Shown: positions 20,324-30,900 of the stretch, in pieces
How positions within the stretch are numbered: the stretch's first letter is position 1
How the letters are laid out: each line of letters starts with the position of its first letter
DNA from: Myrica gale
Lineage: Eukaryota; Streptophyta; Magnoliopsida; Fagales; Myricaceae
Assembly: GCA_963930655.1 (NCBI GenBank)
Contig: OZ005610.1
Location: forward strand, 2,051,001 to 2,115,000
Direction: 5' to 3'
DNA: 64,000 bases
Made by a program: the position numbers and the translations under genes
Notes under the pieces: model-generated
Seen by the model: the letters and a program-made list of their open reading frames with translations, nothing else
Told to the model about the DNA's origin: nothing
The model's database searches: none

Positions 20324-23300
20324 TCAACCACCTGCTGTTGACTTGTAGTGAAATTCGTCAATGGTGGAGTAAATTAAACCCTCTTCTTCTAGAGACCTTA
20401 TAGATTCCCTGGAACAGAAACGCATAAAACTTACCGTAACCATCCGAAAAGTAGGGGCCAAAAAAAAAGAATACAAGTTTATATTCTGGGTTTAAGATAG
20501 AGAGATTACATTATCTTGTCCACAGGAATTTTTAGCTGCCGCGAAAGTTCATCCCTGTGTATCCCCTTCTCCTGCCCACTGCATTCAAGAACCGACCCAA
20601 AAAGTTCGAGTATAATTGTCACCAAAGTATGACAGCGGTGCGTGCTTATCAATTCCTTTTTTTGAAGGGGGGGGGTTTAAGCAAAAATCTTCTTCCAAAA
20701 AGAATGACAGCTAGAAAACTAATTTCATAGTCCTATGATATAGACGAAACTAATAAAATAAACAGCACAAAACATTTAATTTAAAATGAGGCAACACAAA
20801 CCAAACAAAAAATGTGAGAAAAAGAAGCTACATACATGCTTGAAGGCTGCTGCAGATAGTCAATGACCAGTTGATCGCAGCTCTTGACCCCATCAACGCT
20901 AGATTGCCCAGATAACTACAGGAAAGAGACTTGGAATGCTTATCCAAAGTTATGAATAAGGATATAGTATCTAAAGATAAGAGGGGAAAAATCATGAAGT
21001 CTTATCATACTTGACTAGATGGGGCTGTCTGATATCTATTTGATCCATTCCTCGCAGAAGTACTCAGAGATGCATCCACCGGCTGAGACTGGGTTGGTGC
21101 AACTCCTTGCCGCTTAAGCCAAAACACAAGATACATAATCAATACAGAAACATAATACATACACATTCACACATCTATGTATATAAGAGAACGAATCGTA
21201 CTGCAGAGTGGCTTCATTTTGTGGGAATTTTAAAATTGATGGATTGACTATTGTTATAGTAACTACTCTATCTGGATCTAGTCATCCACCGACCACGATT
21301 ACACATTTAAACAAAAATTGGGGATAGCAGGAGGTAACTATTGACATCACTTTTTTGCAATAGTGAAGCAACTATATCACTAATAAATAATAGTTTGTAG
21401 GGGATCAGGTGCAAGGGCATCTAAACAAAAATTGGCGATAGCAGGAGGTAACTATTGCCATCACCTTTTTTGCAATAGTGAAGCAACTATATCACTAATA
21501 AATAATAGTTTGTAGGGGAGCAGGTGCAAGGGCATGCAGCCACCACTGGTATCAATGAACACAACTATCAGTACCTGTGATTTGGATTGCAAGTGGTTAT
21601 GTATGCAGTCAATAAAGTGGAAGGTAACCTCATCGAAGTTTGCGATAGGCCTGGAAGACAATTAATTCGCAGCATCAGAGAACGTCAATCTATCTACCGA
21701 GGAAGAAATTTGCACACAATTCAGACAAGTCTCATATTGAATCCCATTAATTCTTCAAACTTAGATGCACCTAAGCTACTCTTACAAAGTTGCGGTGCAT
21801 ATGCTAGTCGAAATTTTCTGCTGAAATACTAAATCTTAGAATTTCTTCTGCAAGAACATTTAAGTATAGGTAGCATATGGCCATCATGCTTTGGAAATAA
21901 TTCACCTCTGAATTTAGCTCAGCAATTAGAATCATTACATATAATTCGATTGTCAACTCTACATGACACTTGCAACCTGTTGTTAACTGCATAACACAGC
22001 ACCCAAGGCAGTTGAATACCAATAAAAGTGCCCAACTTTCTACTTGGACAAAACGAATGGAAGCAGATACACGCACTCACTCAAGCATAGATAAATCATT
22101 TTCATCGCATATAGTCATTCAGGTTCTTGTACAATCTACACACACTTAGACTGGCTTATGAAGCATGCATATGAATGGCAGTGCCCCCGTCTTTTGGGGA
22201 ATGCTACGTCCGCCATTTTGATGTCTACAGACACGTGGTTTTGTGTCTTCAATCATAGGGTATGGAAACGTTTTTCCCAGCCTGAAAGCAAATCATGGGG
22301 TTTGATAACCCAAATTATGGCTGGTCAGCCTTATTAGCACCCATTTTCTGCTCCAAAGTAGACATTGCAGTTGGCTGTGAAGTAGCAACATCTCAAATTC
22401 CTGAAACTCTTAACCTTTATGCTTGCTTCATTACCGAAGCCATCATCCATGCCAACCAAAAAATGATAACATAAATTGCAATATTCAAATCTATAAAAAC
22501 AGTTTCTGGACAGGTTTAAATAGATAGAATTCAAGCCCTTCTTTTTATGTGGTAAGTACCTAAAAAGTATACGTTGTAGATATGCATGAGTAGCTTCTTA
22601 AACAAAGCAAACATCAGAAATTAAATGAAAAGAATTACGTCACACCTGGCCAATCGATCAGATAGACCGAAAGTATTTTGCAACCATACCTGACAGAGAA
22701 GGCAACTAATTGCTTGATGCCTTTAAAGCTTTTCAAGTGCCCATTAACACGAACGTACATTCCATCCCTGTTGAATAATGAATCACAGAAAATCCTCAAA
22801 AGTCCTTGCATGAGGGTGCCTTGTTAGAACCTTAATGAATCTGAAAACTTACTGTATCTCCTCCATTTCTATTCTGTCATGATTTTCATTCATCCTGTTA
22901 AGAGAACACAAAATATATATATTAAGACTTAGTTTATGGTTATGTAAAGTGGATATAGAATTGAGAATAGACTCTGCAGTCAGAACTCAAGAAAATATAA
23001 TTAGAAGAGACTTGTTTTTCGAAGTGCTCCCCTAGTTTCTGCAGTCAAAGATTGCATCGATATGAAATCTATGCTGTCGAAAACACAACAATCTGAAAAT
23101 ATAACGATACAACATAGTAGTACTTCATGACTCCACACAAAACTGCATTTATTACCATCTTTTACATCCGATTCTTCCTGTCCCATCATCAAGATTGAAA
23201 CCAATATCAGTATTCCTTCCAGCTTTATCAGACACCATTCCAACCACCGTCACCTAAGACAAATGGGATGTCATGAGTTGTCCATAGGAAGGAAAGGACT

Positions 23301-24363
23301 ACAACAAAGGTTCTACCGAATCAGAATCTCTTTCCAAAAACAGAAAAAGGTAGAAGAGTTTGTCAGTAAGGCTTCATTTATGCTGATTTCAGTTTCTAAA
23401 GCCTAAGGGAGTTAGCTTTAAAGAAAGACAATATATGCTCGCTGAGAATAACTGCAGAAGATAGAAACCAACATTTTGACAAATCTTATGGTTTCTCTAG
23501 CTTGAGAGACAAAAGCTTTACTCAAAACTTAGCCTGGTGTCCCATAAAAGATGAACTTTACTGGAACTAAACAATGCAGCGAAATATCTTTGGTTGAAAA
23601 GAGAGAGATCGCAAAACAAAAAATCAGTACATTGGCCACATCCACGCCGTTGATCAGAAAACTTGATTTTTCATCACCAGACTCAGAAGATTCACTAATT
23701 TGCTTCACCGTCACTGGAACCAAAGCCTGAGAATCGCGACTCTGCAATCACAGAACGCAGAGCAAAACGTAAACTCCTGTTTGGCTGCCGATAAAACTAC
23801 ACGTTGTCGACTAATGTGTCATAACACTTAAGTTTCTTGAAAACCAAACGTCTTGATGGACATAAAGTAAAATGTCAAAAATGATCCTCCATTTCCTTTT
23901 TACTGTGTATTCTCAGCAATCAAACAATTGATCAGTAGAATCTACGAACAGACCAGTTCAGAGACCTAGAAGTCTCGAATCAGTAGTGAGAGAGTACATA
24001 ATAACAAAAACGAAAACGCTTTCTGTCTTCATTTCCCGTAACTGAAGGTCGTATTCAGGTCACTTGACTATGATTGTTCTATTCCAAATTGCTAATAGAA
24101 AGTCGTATTCAGCTCATTTGACTATGATTTCTTCTTTTTCAATTTGGTAATAGATAATTAAGAACAAATACCGACAACTACCTCTTATTTTCTACTCTAG
24201 ATTCTGTCATTTTCCTTCATTTTCTAGGCAGCCAAACGGAACATGAAGAGAGAGGGCTTACTTTTGCAGAAGACACCGAATCGATGGGTTGAGTTTGCTG
24301 AGACAGATTGAATCCGCCACCGGAGAAGGCAGAATTGGATTCCAACTGGCTGCTTGAAAACAT
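20324..24363 (-). CDS. RPA2: replication protein A 32-kDa subunit (RPA2)
   Basis: RPA2 is the middle subunit of the nuclear single-stranded-DNA-binding trimer used in replication, repair and recombination. Ten exons on the minus strand: 24262-24363, 23631-23741, 23156-23253, 22853-22894, 22690-22767, 21575-21650, 21011-21112, 20836-20915, 20510-20578, 20324-20408. They total 843 nt, or 280 residues, the length of plant RPA32. The N-terminus MFSSSQLESNSAFSGGG is the Ser-rich phosphorylated tail. An OB fold follows, with LVPVTVKQISESSES, FNLDDGTGRIGCKRW and DGMYVRVNGHLKSF. The C-terminus has the winged helix used for partner binding (EKGIHRDELSRQLKIP, EEEGLIYSTIDEFHYKST). All junctions obey GT-AG and keep phase. 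It looks intact. Intron 6 carries a local tandem duplication. Confidence 0.95.
21308..21535. repeat. tandem duplication, 2 x 114 bp, in RPA2 intron 6
   Basis: Two adjacent copies starting TAAACAAAAATTGG and ending GCAAGGGCAT; they differ at only a few positions. The second copy ends about 40 bp downstream (in + coordinates) before the exon at 21575, so on the minus strand it lies just inside the donor side of the intron. No coding effect is visible. Confidence 0.85.
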
Positions 24364-24567
24364 CTTTCGATTCCTAAATAGAGAACTCGGAGGAAGCCAA
24401 TGTGTAGATGTTAATATTATGCCTTCGATTTACGAATTTGTGGCAGTTTTATTAGGGTTTCCCGCCAGTGTTGCTTCACTTTTCCCGCCTCGTGGATGTT
24501 ACGTGCGATGAGGGCATTTGCCACTTATGTCCTCGACAGATGGATGACGCGGACGCAAATTTTTAGA

Positions 24568-25295
24568 TACTGATCATTGTTTCTTAGATATTTGTAAACA
24601 TTGATGATAATAAAACTGAGATAATTTACTCTCTTCTAAAATGTTCTCTCGATTTTAAATTTGCTCAAATCAGTCTCTTAATTATTGTTGTTTATCGATT
24701 TAATTATTTCGCTCAATTTCGTCCCTTACATGCATAATCAAATAACAGCGGGACACACCACTCTCAATAAAACTAGTCACGCGTATCGATATGACAAAAA
24801 AAAACTCACAAAAGGACAGTCACGTTGACATAAAAAAAACTGAATAGGGGGAGGGGAGTCGGGAGCCACCCCGCTACCAGAGGAGGCCTCCCCTTTGCGG
24901 GGTGGCTCGCAGTCACCCACCTCAGCGAGATCCCAGGAGGTGGGTGACTGAGAGCCACCCCCGCAGCTCCCCTGAGAAGGGGTGGTCGGGAGCCACCCGC
25001 AAAGGGAGGCCCTCCCCTGGCAACGAGGTGGCTCTCGACTTCCCTTCCCTATTCAGGTTTTTTGTGTTTTAAACGCAGATGCTAACATGGTTTTCCTTTT
25101 GTGAGATTTTTTTTCCCAATTTCGTACGCGTGGTGGGAGTGATGTGTCCCGCCGTTAGCTAAACTATGCATGTTGGGGACGAAATGATTAAATCGGCAAA
25201 CAACAATAACTCAAAGACTAATTTGAACAAATTTAAAACCCAAATACCATTTTGAAAAATGATGTAAAAATCAGAGACCAAAATGATCATTAACC
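24568..25295. mobile_element. foldback DNA element with GC-rich hairpin core
   Basis: A ~728-bp inverted repeat. The left arm reads ATTTTAAATTTGCTCAAATC, then TTATTGTTGTTTATCGATTTA, CGTCCCTTACATGCAT and CGGGACACACCACTC; the right arm carries the complements in reverse order. The centre (24845-25030) is a GC-rich set of nested inverted repeats built on GGGAGCCACCC and GGTGGGTGACTG units, in sharp contrast to the AT-rich arms. The flanks ATTTTTAGA and ATTTTTAAT (24559-24567, 25296-25304) look like a worn 9-bp target-site duplication, suggesting a Mutator-type non-autonomous element. No open frame of interest. Confidence 0.72.
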
Positions 25296-25589
25296 ATTTT
25301 TAATGTCACCAAAATCATGATCAGGAAGTATTTTGTTGTTCCCTGTAAAAGTATGTCGAGATGAACAAACTTAATGCATGCTAAGAAAGGTATTGGGATC
25401 CAACACTTAACATGGGAGAATCAACAGGCTGTTGATAAAAAGCATAGGATGATCTAAAAATGTATCAAATTGTGAATTATGTAGAATAAATAGATTAGAG
25501 TTTTCCAAAAGTGAAGATAGAAAGAGGTAAGTCACGAGATTCTCTGCAATAGAATGATTAGTTTGCTAGAAAGGGTTGCTTGAGATGTA

Positions 25590-25777
25590 GGGGCTGTTCA
25601 GCCAAATAAAATCCTCAAGATTTTTTTAAATTCTCAGAATACAAAATATTCTACAACTAAACATCACTTTTAACACTACATAAAAATAACTACAACACGC
25701 ATACCAATAAAGTTAACCTCACATAAAAATTCTCAAAACACAAAAATCTTCAAAATACAACATAACCGAACAACACC
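25590..25777. mobile_element. Tourist-like MITE, distinct subfamily
   Basis: A 188-bp AT-rich element with ends GGGGCTGTTCAG and CCGAACAACACC, imperfect inverted repeats of each other. It is flanked by the 3-bp duplication GTA (25587-25589, 25778-25780). The 3-bp duplication and GG-rich terminus suit a PIF/Harbinger MITE. Confidence 0.75.
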
Positions 25778-26026
25778 GTAGATTAGCTTTCCTATCCTGA
25801 TCATCGCATAAAGCTACATGAACTAATGTTTTTTCCAAAATAAGGAACTTACTCCAAAGTCTTTCCAAATGATGATTTTTTTATTTTTCTAGGCCTTGCC
25901 AAATGATGATTGAGACGAGATATGGTGTTCATACTATTTTACGACAATATCAGAATATGAGTTAACTCCAATCACCATTTGTCGCCCTGCACAGCGAGCG
26001 TGATAGTCCCTCGGGTATGCTCTTTG

Positions 26027-26180
26027 TAGGGCTGTCCATGTCCGGTTCCGATCCGGTCCGGTTTGGACCTTGCCATTTTGGGCCGGTTTTGGGTTGAACT
26101 ATGTCATTTTGGGCAAAATTTCGGTTTGGGCGGTTTTGAGAGGTATACTCCGATCCGGTCCCGAATTTTGGACAACCCTA
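26027..26180. mobile_element. hAT-type MITE with perfect 8-bp TSD
   Basis: A 154-bp element starting TAGGGCTGTCCA and ending TGGACAACCCTA, a 12-bp inverted repeat with one mismatch. It is flanked by GCTCTTTG on both sides (26019-26026, 26181-26188). An 8-bp duplication with TAGGG termini is the hAT signature. The interior has GGTCCGGTTTGG and GGGCCGGTTTTGGG-like units. Confidence 0.88.
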
Positions 26181-26871
26181 GCTCTTTGTATATTCAAGCG
26201 AAGAGCTAGTGAGGATGAGAATGGAATATTGTATGTAGTATAGATGCAGGTCTCGTTTCATTTTTTCGGAAAGTCACTCATATTATTCTTATTAGAAAAA
26301 ATAGATTAGAGAATAAGAGAAATGATTACAAAGCACTTAGACATTGGTGCTACTGCTAGTGATAGAATGGAACACCTTAAATATAACTTTAAAATGAAAA
26401 TAAAATACAATAAAAAAATTAACGGGTAAATGTTAGCGTCCTATGAAACATTGGATAAAGGATCATTATCAAGTTAAATAGGCAACCGTAACAGAATCTT
26501 TAAGCTGGAAAATGTCATCCCAAACAGTAACTGTTGAGTTCACTGAGTTATCAAGGACTATGTTTTGACATCTCGGTTCAAAATTCTACACATAAATTAA
26601 CTCCATCCACACGCTAAAATAGGGGGAAATATAAAAGTTATTGCCGTCCGAAGTCCCCGACCACATATCTGCGTGACTCTGTCATCCAAGGCCAAGGCCA
26701 CTCGAACTAAGCCGGTTGGCTAAAACGAGAGAAGTCGCCGAATATTTCCAACATCAATTGCTTGCATCATCTGTACTCTTCTATGGCTTGCTTGTCTTGA
26801 GGTTTATCTTAGAAGCCCGAATTTCCCAAATTACCACCCCCCAAAAAAGTTTGTGGTTGCCAAGCTCTTCT

Positions 26872-27782
26872 TTTTTTTTTTTTTTTTTTTTTTTCTAAGC
26901 AACATGAAATCCATTTCATTGATACCCCAACAACCGATACAATGCTGATACAGACGACCCTACGAGGCCGGATACAAAGCACTTGGACATACAGCCCATT
27001 ACAAAGAACGCCCGACGGGCGAGATAACCAATGGCCATAAAGGCCGCATAAGAACGGACCCGAAGGCCCGTGGAGACAAAGCGGGTCCAAAGACCCGAAC
27101 TAAAAGCCGCCGAGGGTGGCGGTCGCCGGAGGAGAGGGTAGTCGCGCACCGCACTCCCACTTCCTCGAGAGAACGTCCACACCAGCACCGAAGGACACCG
27201 AGGTCCACTGCCAAAAACCAACGAAATGGACAACAACACAACCGAAAACAACAACACAACATAAAACAACAACACAACAGAAAAAAAAAGACCAACACAA
27301 CAGCAAACCCAACACCACAGAAAACAAAAGCGGATCGGAATCCGGCCAGAAACCATGGCCCCAAGACTCCACCCCAAACCACTGCATCAGGACCAAAAAA
27401 GGGGCGACCGCGTGGCGGCCACGCGCCCGTGCGTGGCCGCGCGTGAGGGAACACGCTCCGGCCGATGGTGACCGGAGCACACTGGAGATGAGCGCCCGAA
27501 GTAGCTGATGCTGTCCCTGCCAAGCGTGGCCGCCGAAGACCCACCGGGAAGCCGGGATCTGGAGGTGAAAGCGAATCCGGAGGGAGGCCAAAAAGAGGGG
27601 GGGTTCGAAGGGGAGCCGGCCAAAAGAGGGAGGGGAACGGAAGGGGGACGGTGGGAGGAGCTCCTGCTCCTCCCACCGCCGGTGACTGGGAAGAAGGAGG
27701 GGGGAGGGCAGACGGAGGGAGGGGAAACGTCTAGAGAGAGGGGAGAGCCTCTCTCTCTAGACTAGAAAGCTCTATTATTACT
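26872..27782 (-). mobile_element. poly(A) retroposon (LINE-derived), minus orientation
   Basis: A 0.9-kb insertion bounded by a perfect 18-bp direct repeat TGGTTGCCAAGCTCTTCT (26854-26871 and 27783-27800). It begins on the plus strand with a long T run (to about 26894), which is a poly(A) tail on the minus strand. Just before the tail the minus strand reads ATCAATGAAATGGATTTCAT, a common 3' end of plant LINEs. Long target duplication plus poly(A) shows target-primed reverse transcription. Its 5' two thirds are very GC-rich (27300-27750) and open in several frames, but I recognise no ORF1 or RT domain, so it is a truncated or internally deleted copy. The perfect duplication suggests a fairly recent insertion. 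Confidence 0.85.
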
Positions 27783-27956
27783 TGGTTGCCAAGCTCTTCT
27801 ATTTGTACACAACGTATATTCCTTTTAGTAACTGTTTGTCGAAGCTGTTGCTCTCTCTTTAAGTTCTTCATCACTCCCTCCGTTCACCAGATTATGTGTC
27901 TCTCCCTCTGTCCGTAGGGTTTCACTTTTTGTTCAAGCTTCAAAGGCCTAAGATCA

Positions 27957-30900
27957 ATGGTCTTCATTTACACGAATTACGCGAACACTGTTCCTTTCTC
28001 CGCTAAGCACAAATATGTGCCATCAAAGACTCCGGGTTCTTCTTTCCGTGCCACGGTACTCAAAAGGAGCAAGACGTTGTCGCTAATGGGAGTTTCGAAT
28101 TTCGCGGCGACGTCGGGGGCCGAGAGTTCCGTCAATGGTGCGGCAGCGAGAAGGAGATTAACGGCTACAAGCAAGACCGAGCGCAGGGCCTTGCAGTCGG
28201 GCAAGGCCAGCAGTGCCATGGAGCAGCTCGACATCGAGCGCGGCGTTTGCGTGCCATTTCGCAAGTACTCTCCCGAGACAGTACGATTTTTTTTGTTTAA
28301 AGTGAAGAAGTACCATTTTGCGTGCCTGCTATGTACTTGTTTTGGTTTATTGTGAATGGTGCTTTTACAGACGATAATTTGGCAGATGAACTATATAACG
28401 GTACTCAGGAGACATTTTTTAATTGATCTTCTTCACGTATTTACGTCTAATTTGGCGTTAATCTGGCATTTTAATTCGGTCTTATGGTCGTTGATGATCT
28501 CAGGAGGAATAGGGCCTTCCAATATGAATATGAAAATTTGTTAGGTCCCTTTATGATTGTTTATAATCTGGTGAAGAATAACTTGATACGTTTACTCGTG
28601 TATTTCCATTTACCTGCTGGTGGAATTTATGGTATTGTTGTTGGTGATTAGGTGAGAAATAAAGTATTGGAATCCAGAGGGGCAATTTTGTCGCTTATCT
28701 TGCGAGGTGTGGAGATAGTGTGGAGTTTGGGATTCTACTGGTCCACCTTGATGTATGATTGCTTCGTTGGAAGAGATGAAGAGGTTGTTCCTTTTCGTGC
28801 TCGGCAGCTTAGGAATCTCCTGTGTGATTTGGGACCTTCTTTCATCAAAGCCGGCCAGGTTTGTCGAATTTTTATTCATCTGCTTTTGTCTCTATAGATT
28901 TTTGTTGGTCGTGATCAATTTCTATTACAGTAGGTGTTTTGAATATTACTCAACATCTTAAATTGCTGCATTGTGCTTCTTTTTCCTCTATGAATCTGAC
29001 TGTACCTGTGTTTTCTTTGGGAATCCGACTCTATTTGTTATTAGTTTCTAGTTAGTCCTTAACCATCAGACTTCAAAAATAGATCATTTCCCCCCAGTAT
29101 GAACGTTTAATTTCAACAACTTGATCATTTTGGATTTCTGTGGTCTCATAAAAATAATAAAAAACATGAGGTTGCTGGAACTTTGGATCAAGAACTTTGA
29201 AGTTTAACCTTGGTTGGATTAAATATATTCCCAGCATCCTTCTATTGTGCTGCTGAATTTGGAAGCTGAAGCAATGAATTATTGAACTTGAACCTGTGGA
29301 TCAGGACATGCGCTGTGGCTTTTTTGGTCTCCCTTTGATTGAATTTGTCTATCTGTTGGCAGGTTCTTGCAAATAGACCTGACATCATCAGAGAAGATTA
29401 TATGAATGAACTTTGCATTCTTCAGGACGATGTTCCACCTTTCCCCAATCAGGTTTCAGACACTTCTACGTCTGTTGACTTATTTTCTAGGTTGTTTGAG
29501 ACACTATTTTAGGGTTAAACGATTTTTAAGTGTGTTGGCTTGACAATGGTTCAGGTTGCTTTCAACATCATAGAAGAGGAATTGGGCCAACCACTGGAAG
29601 CTGTTTTCACTAGAATTTCATCACAGACAATAGCAGCTGCAAGTTTGGGTCAAGTTTACCGAGCTACTTTACGTGAATCAGGAGAGGACGTCGCTATTAA
29701 GGTTGTAAGAGGTTTATTATTGTTACTTTTTGGGACTTCCATGGTTTGTGAATAATTAGTTTTATAGAGCTAGCAAACATGACCTATTATTTGGGGATGA
29801 TAATTAGCCAAAGCTAGAGGCAATTATTCTTGTTAAAGTCAGGAGATTTATAGTTGCCAAGTCCCCTGTTATTGGTGCGAAAATTGTTTTGCATTATTGC
29901 TAGATTATGTCCCCTTACATAGTAGAAGATTGAAGCATCAAATTGGTGAAATGGTTTTTAGTGAAGCCTTTGGATTTTGATTTAGGATGTGCTCGTTTAG
30001 AAATAGTAGCTTCTGTGTATCTTTCTAGATGTAGAATTATGTAGCATGACTAATAATAATCTGAATAAACACATAATTTTCAGGTTCAAAGACCACAGAT
30101 AGAGCCTATAATTTATCGGGATCTTTTTCTATTTCGAACTCTTGCTTCATTTTTGAATGGGATCAGTCTACAGAAACTGGGGTGCAACGCAGAGTTGATA
30201 GTTGATGAATTTGGTGAGAAGCTTTTGGAGGAGCTGGATTACACCTTGGTACCTTTCAGAAATTTCCTCTGTTTAGCATTAACATCGCATTGAATTTAAA
30301 AACAAAAACAAAAACAAGGATTACACGGGCAATTAATAAACAATGTAAAAACAGCACAAATATAGAGCCCCATTTTTTCCTGAGAAAATAAGTGCGACTT
30401 TTTATTATTATCACTTGCTCGATAATTGAGCTACTAATGCCGATGCATTTCAGTTTTTTTTTCTTTCATACTGATTGCATGCAGCTTGCTGTTTATTTTC
30501 TCTAATACAGGAAGCACGCAATATCGAAGATTTCATCGAGAACTTCAAAAATGATCCAACTGTTAAAATTCCTCGGGTTTACAAACAGCGTTGTGGGCAA
30601 CGTGTTCTGGTCATGGAATGGATCGATGGTATCAGGTGCACAAATCCACAGGTCTGACTATCAAGATGGATGATAATTTTTCTGGATTTTACCTGCTAAG
30701 CAAAATATCATTTTGTATGTTAAGACTCTTTCCTCCATGTAACTCAGGCTATTAAGGAAGCTGGCATTGATGTAAATGGATTTCTAACAGTTGGAGTTAG
30801 TGCTGCTTTGCGGCAATTGCTAGAATTTGGGTTGTTTCATGGAGATCCTCACCCTGGAAATATTTTTGCCATGCGTGACGGACGTATAGCATATGTGGAT

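Larger units (their letters stand above)
24364..27956. other. RPA2-ABC1K intergenic region, mostly mobile elements
   Basis: The divergent promoters of RPA2 (-) and the ABC1-like kinase (+) must lie at the two ends. Between them are four separate small elements listed individually. The unlisted pieces (about 25305-25580, 25780-26015, 26190-26850) show no gene. A GC-rich open frame on either strand at 26.9-27.8 kb belongs to the retroposon and is not a host gene. Confidence 0.6.

Noticed and set aside
23001-23243. Open frame overlapping RPA2 exon 3
   Set aside because: Only its upper part (23156-23253) is a true exon; the rest is intron 3. The next real exon (22853-22894) restores the known RPA32 sequence.
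26916-27765. Long open frames on both strands in the GC-rich block
   Set aside because: High GC suppresses stops by chance. The frames overlap on both strands, match no family, and lie wholly inside a retroposon with target duplications.
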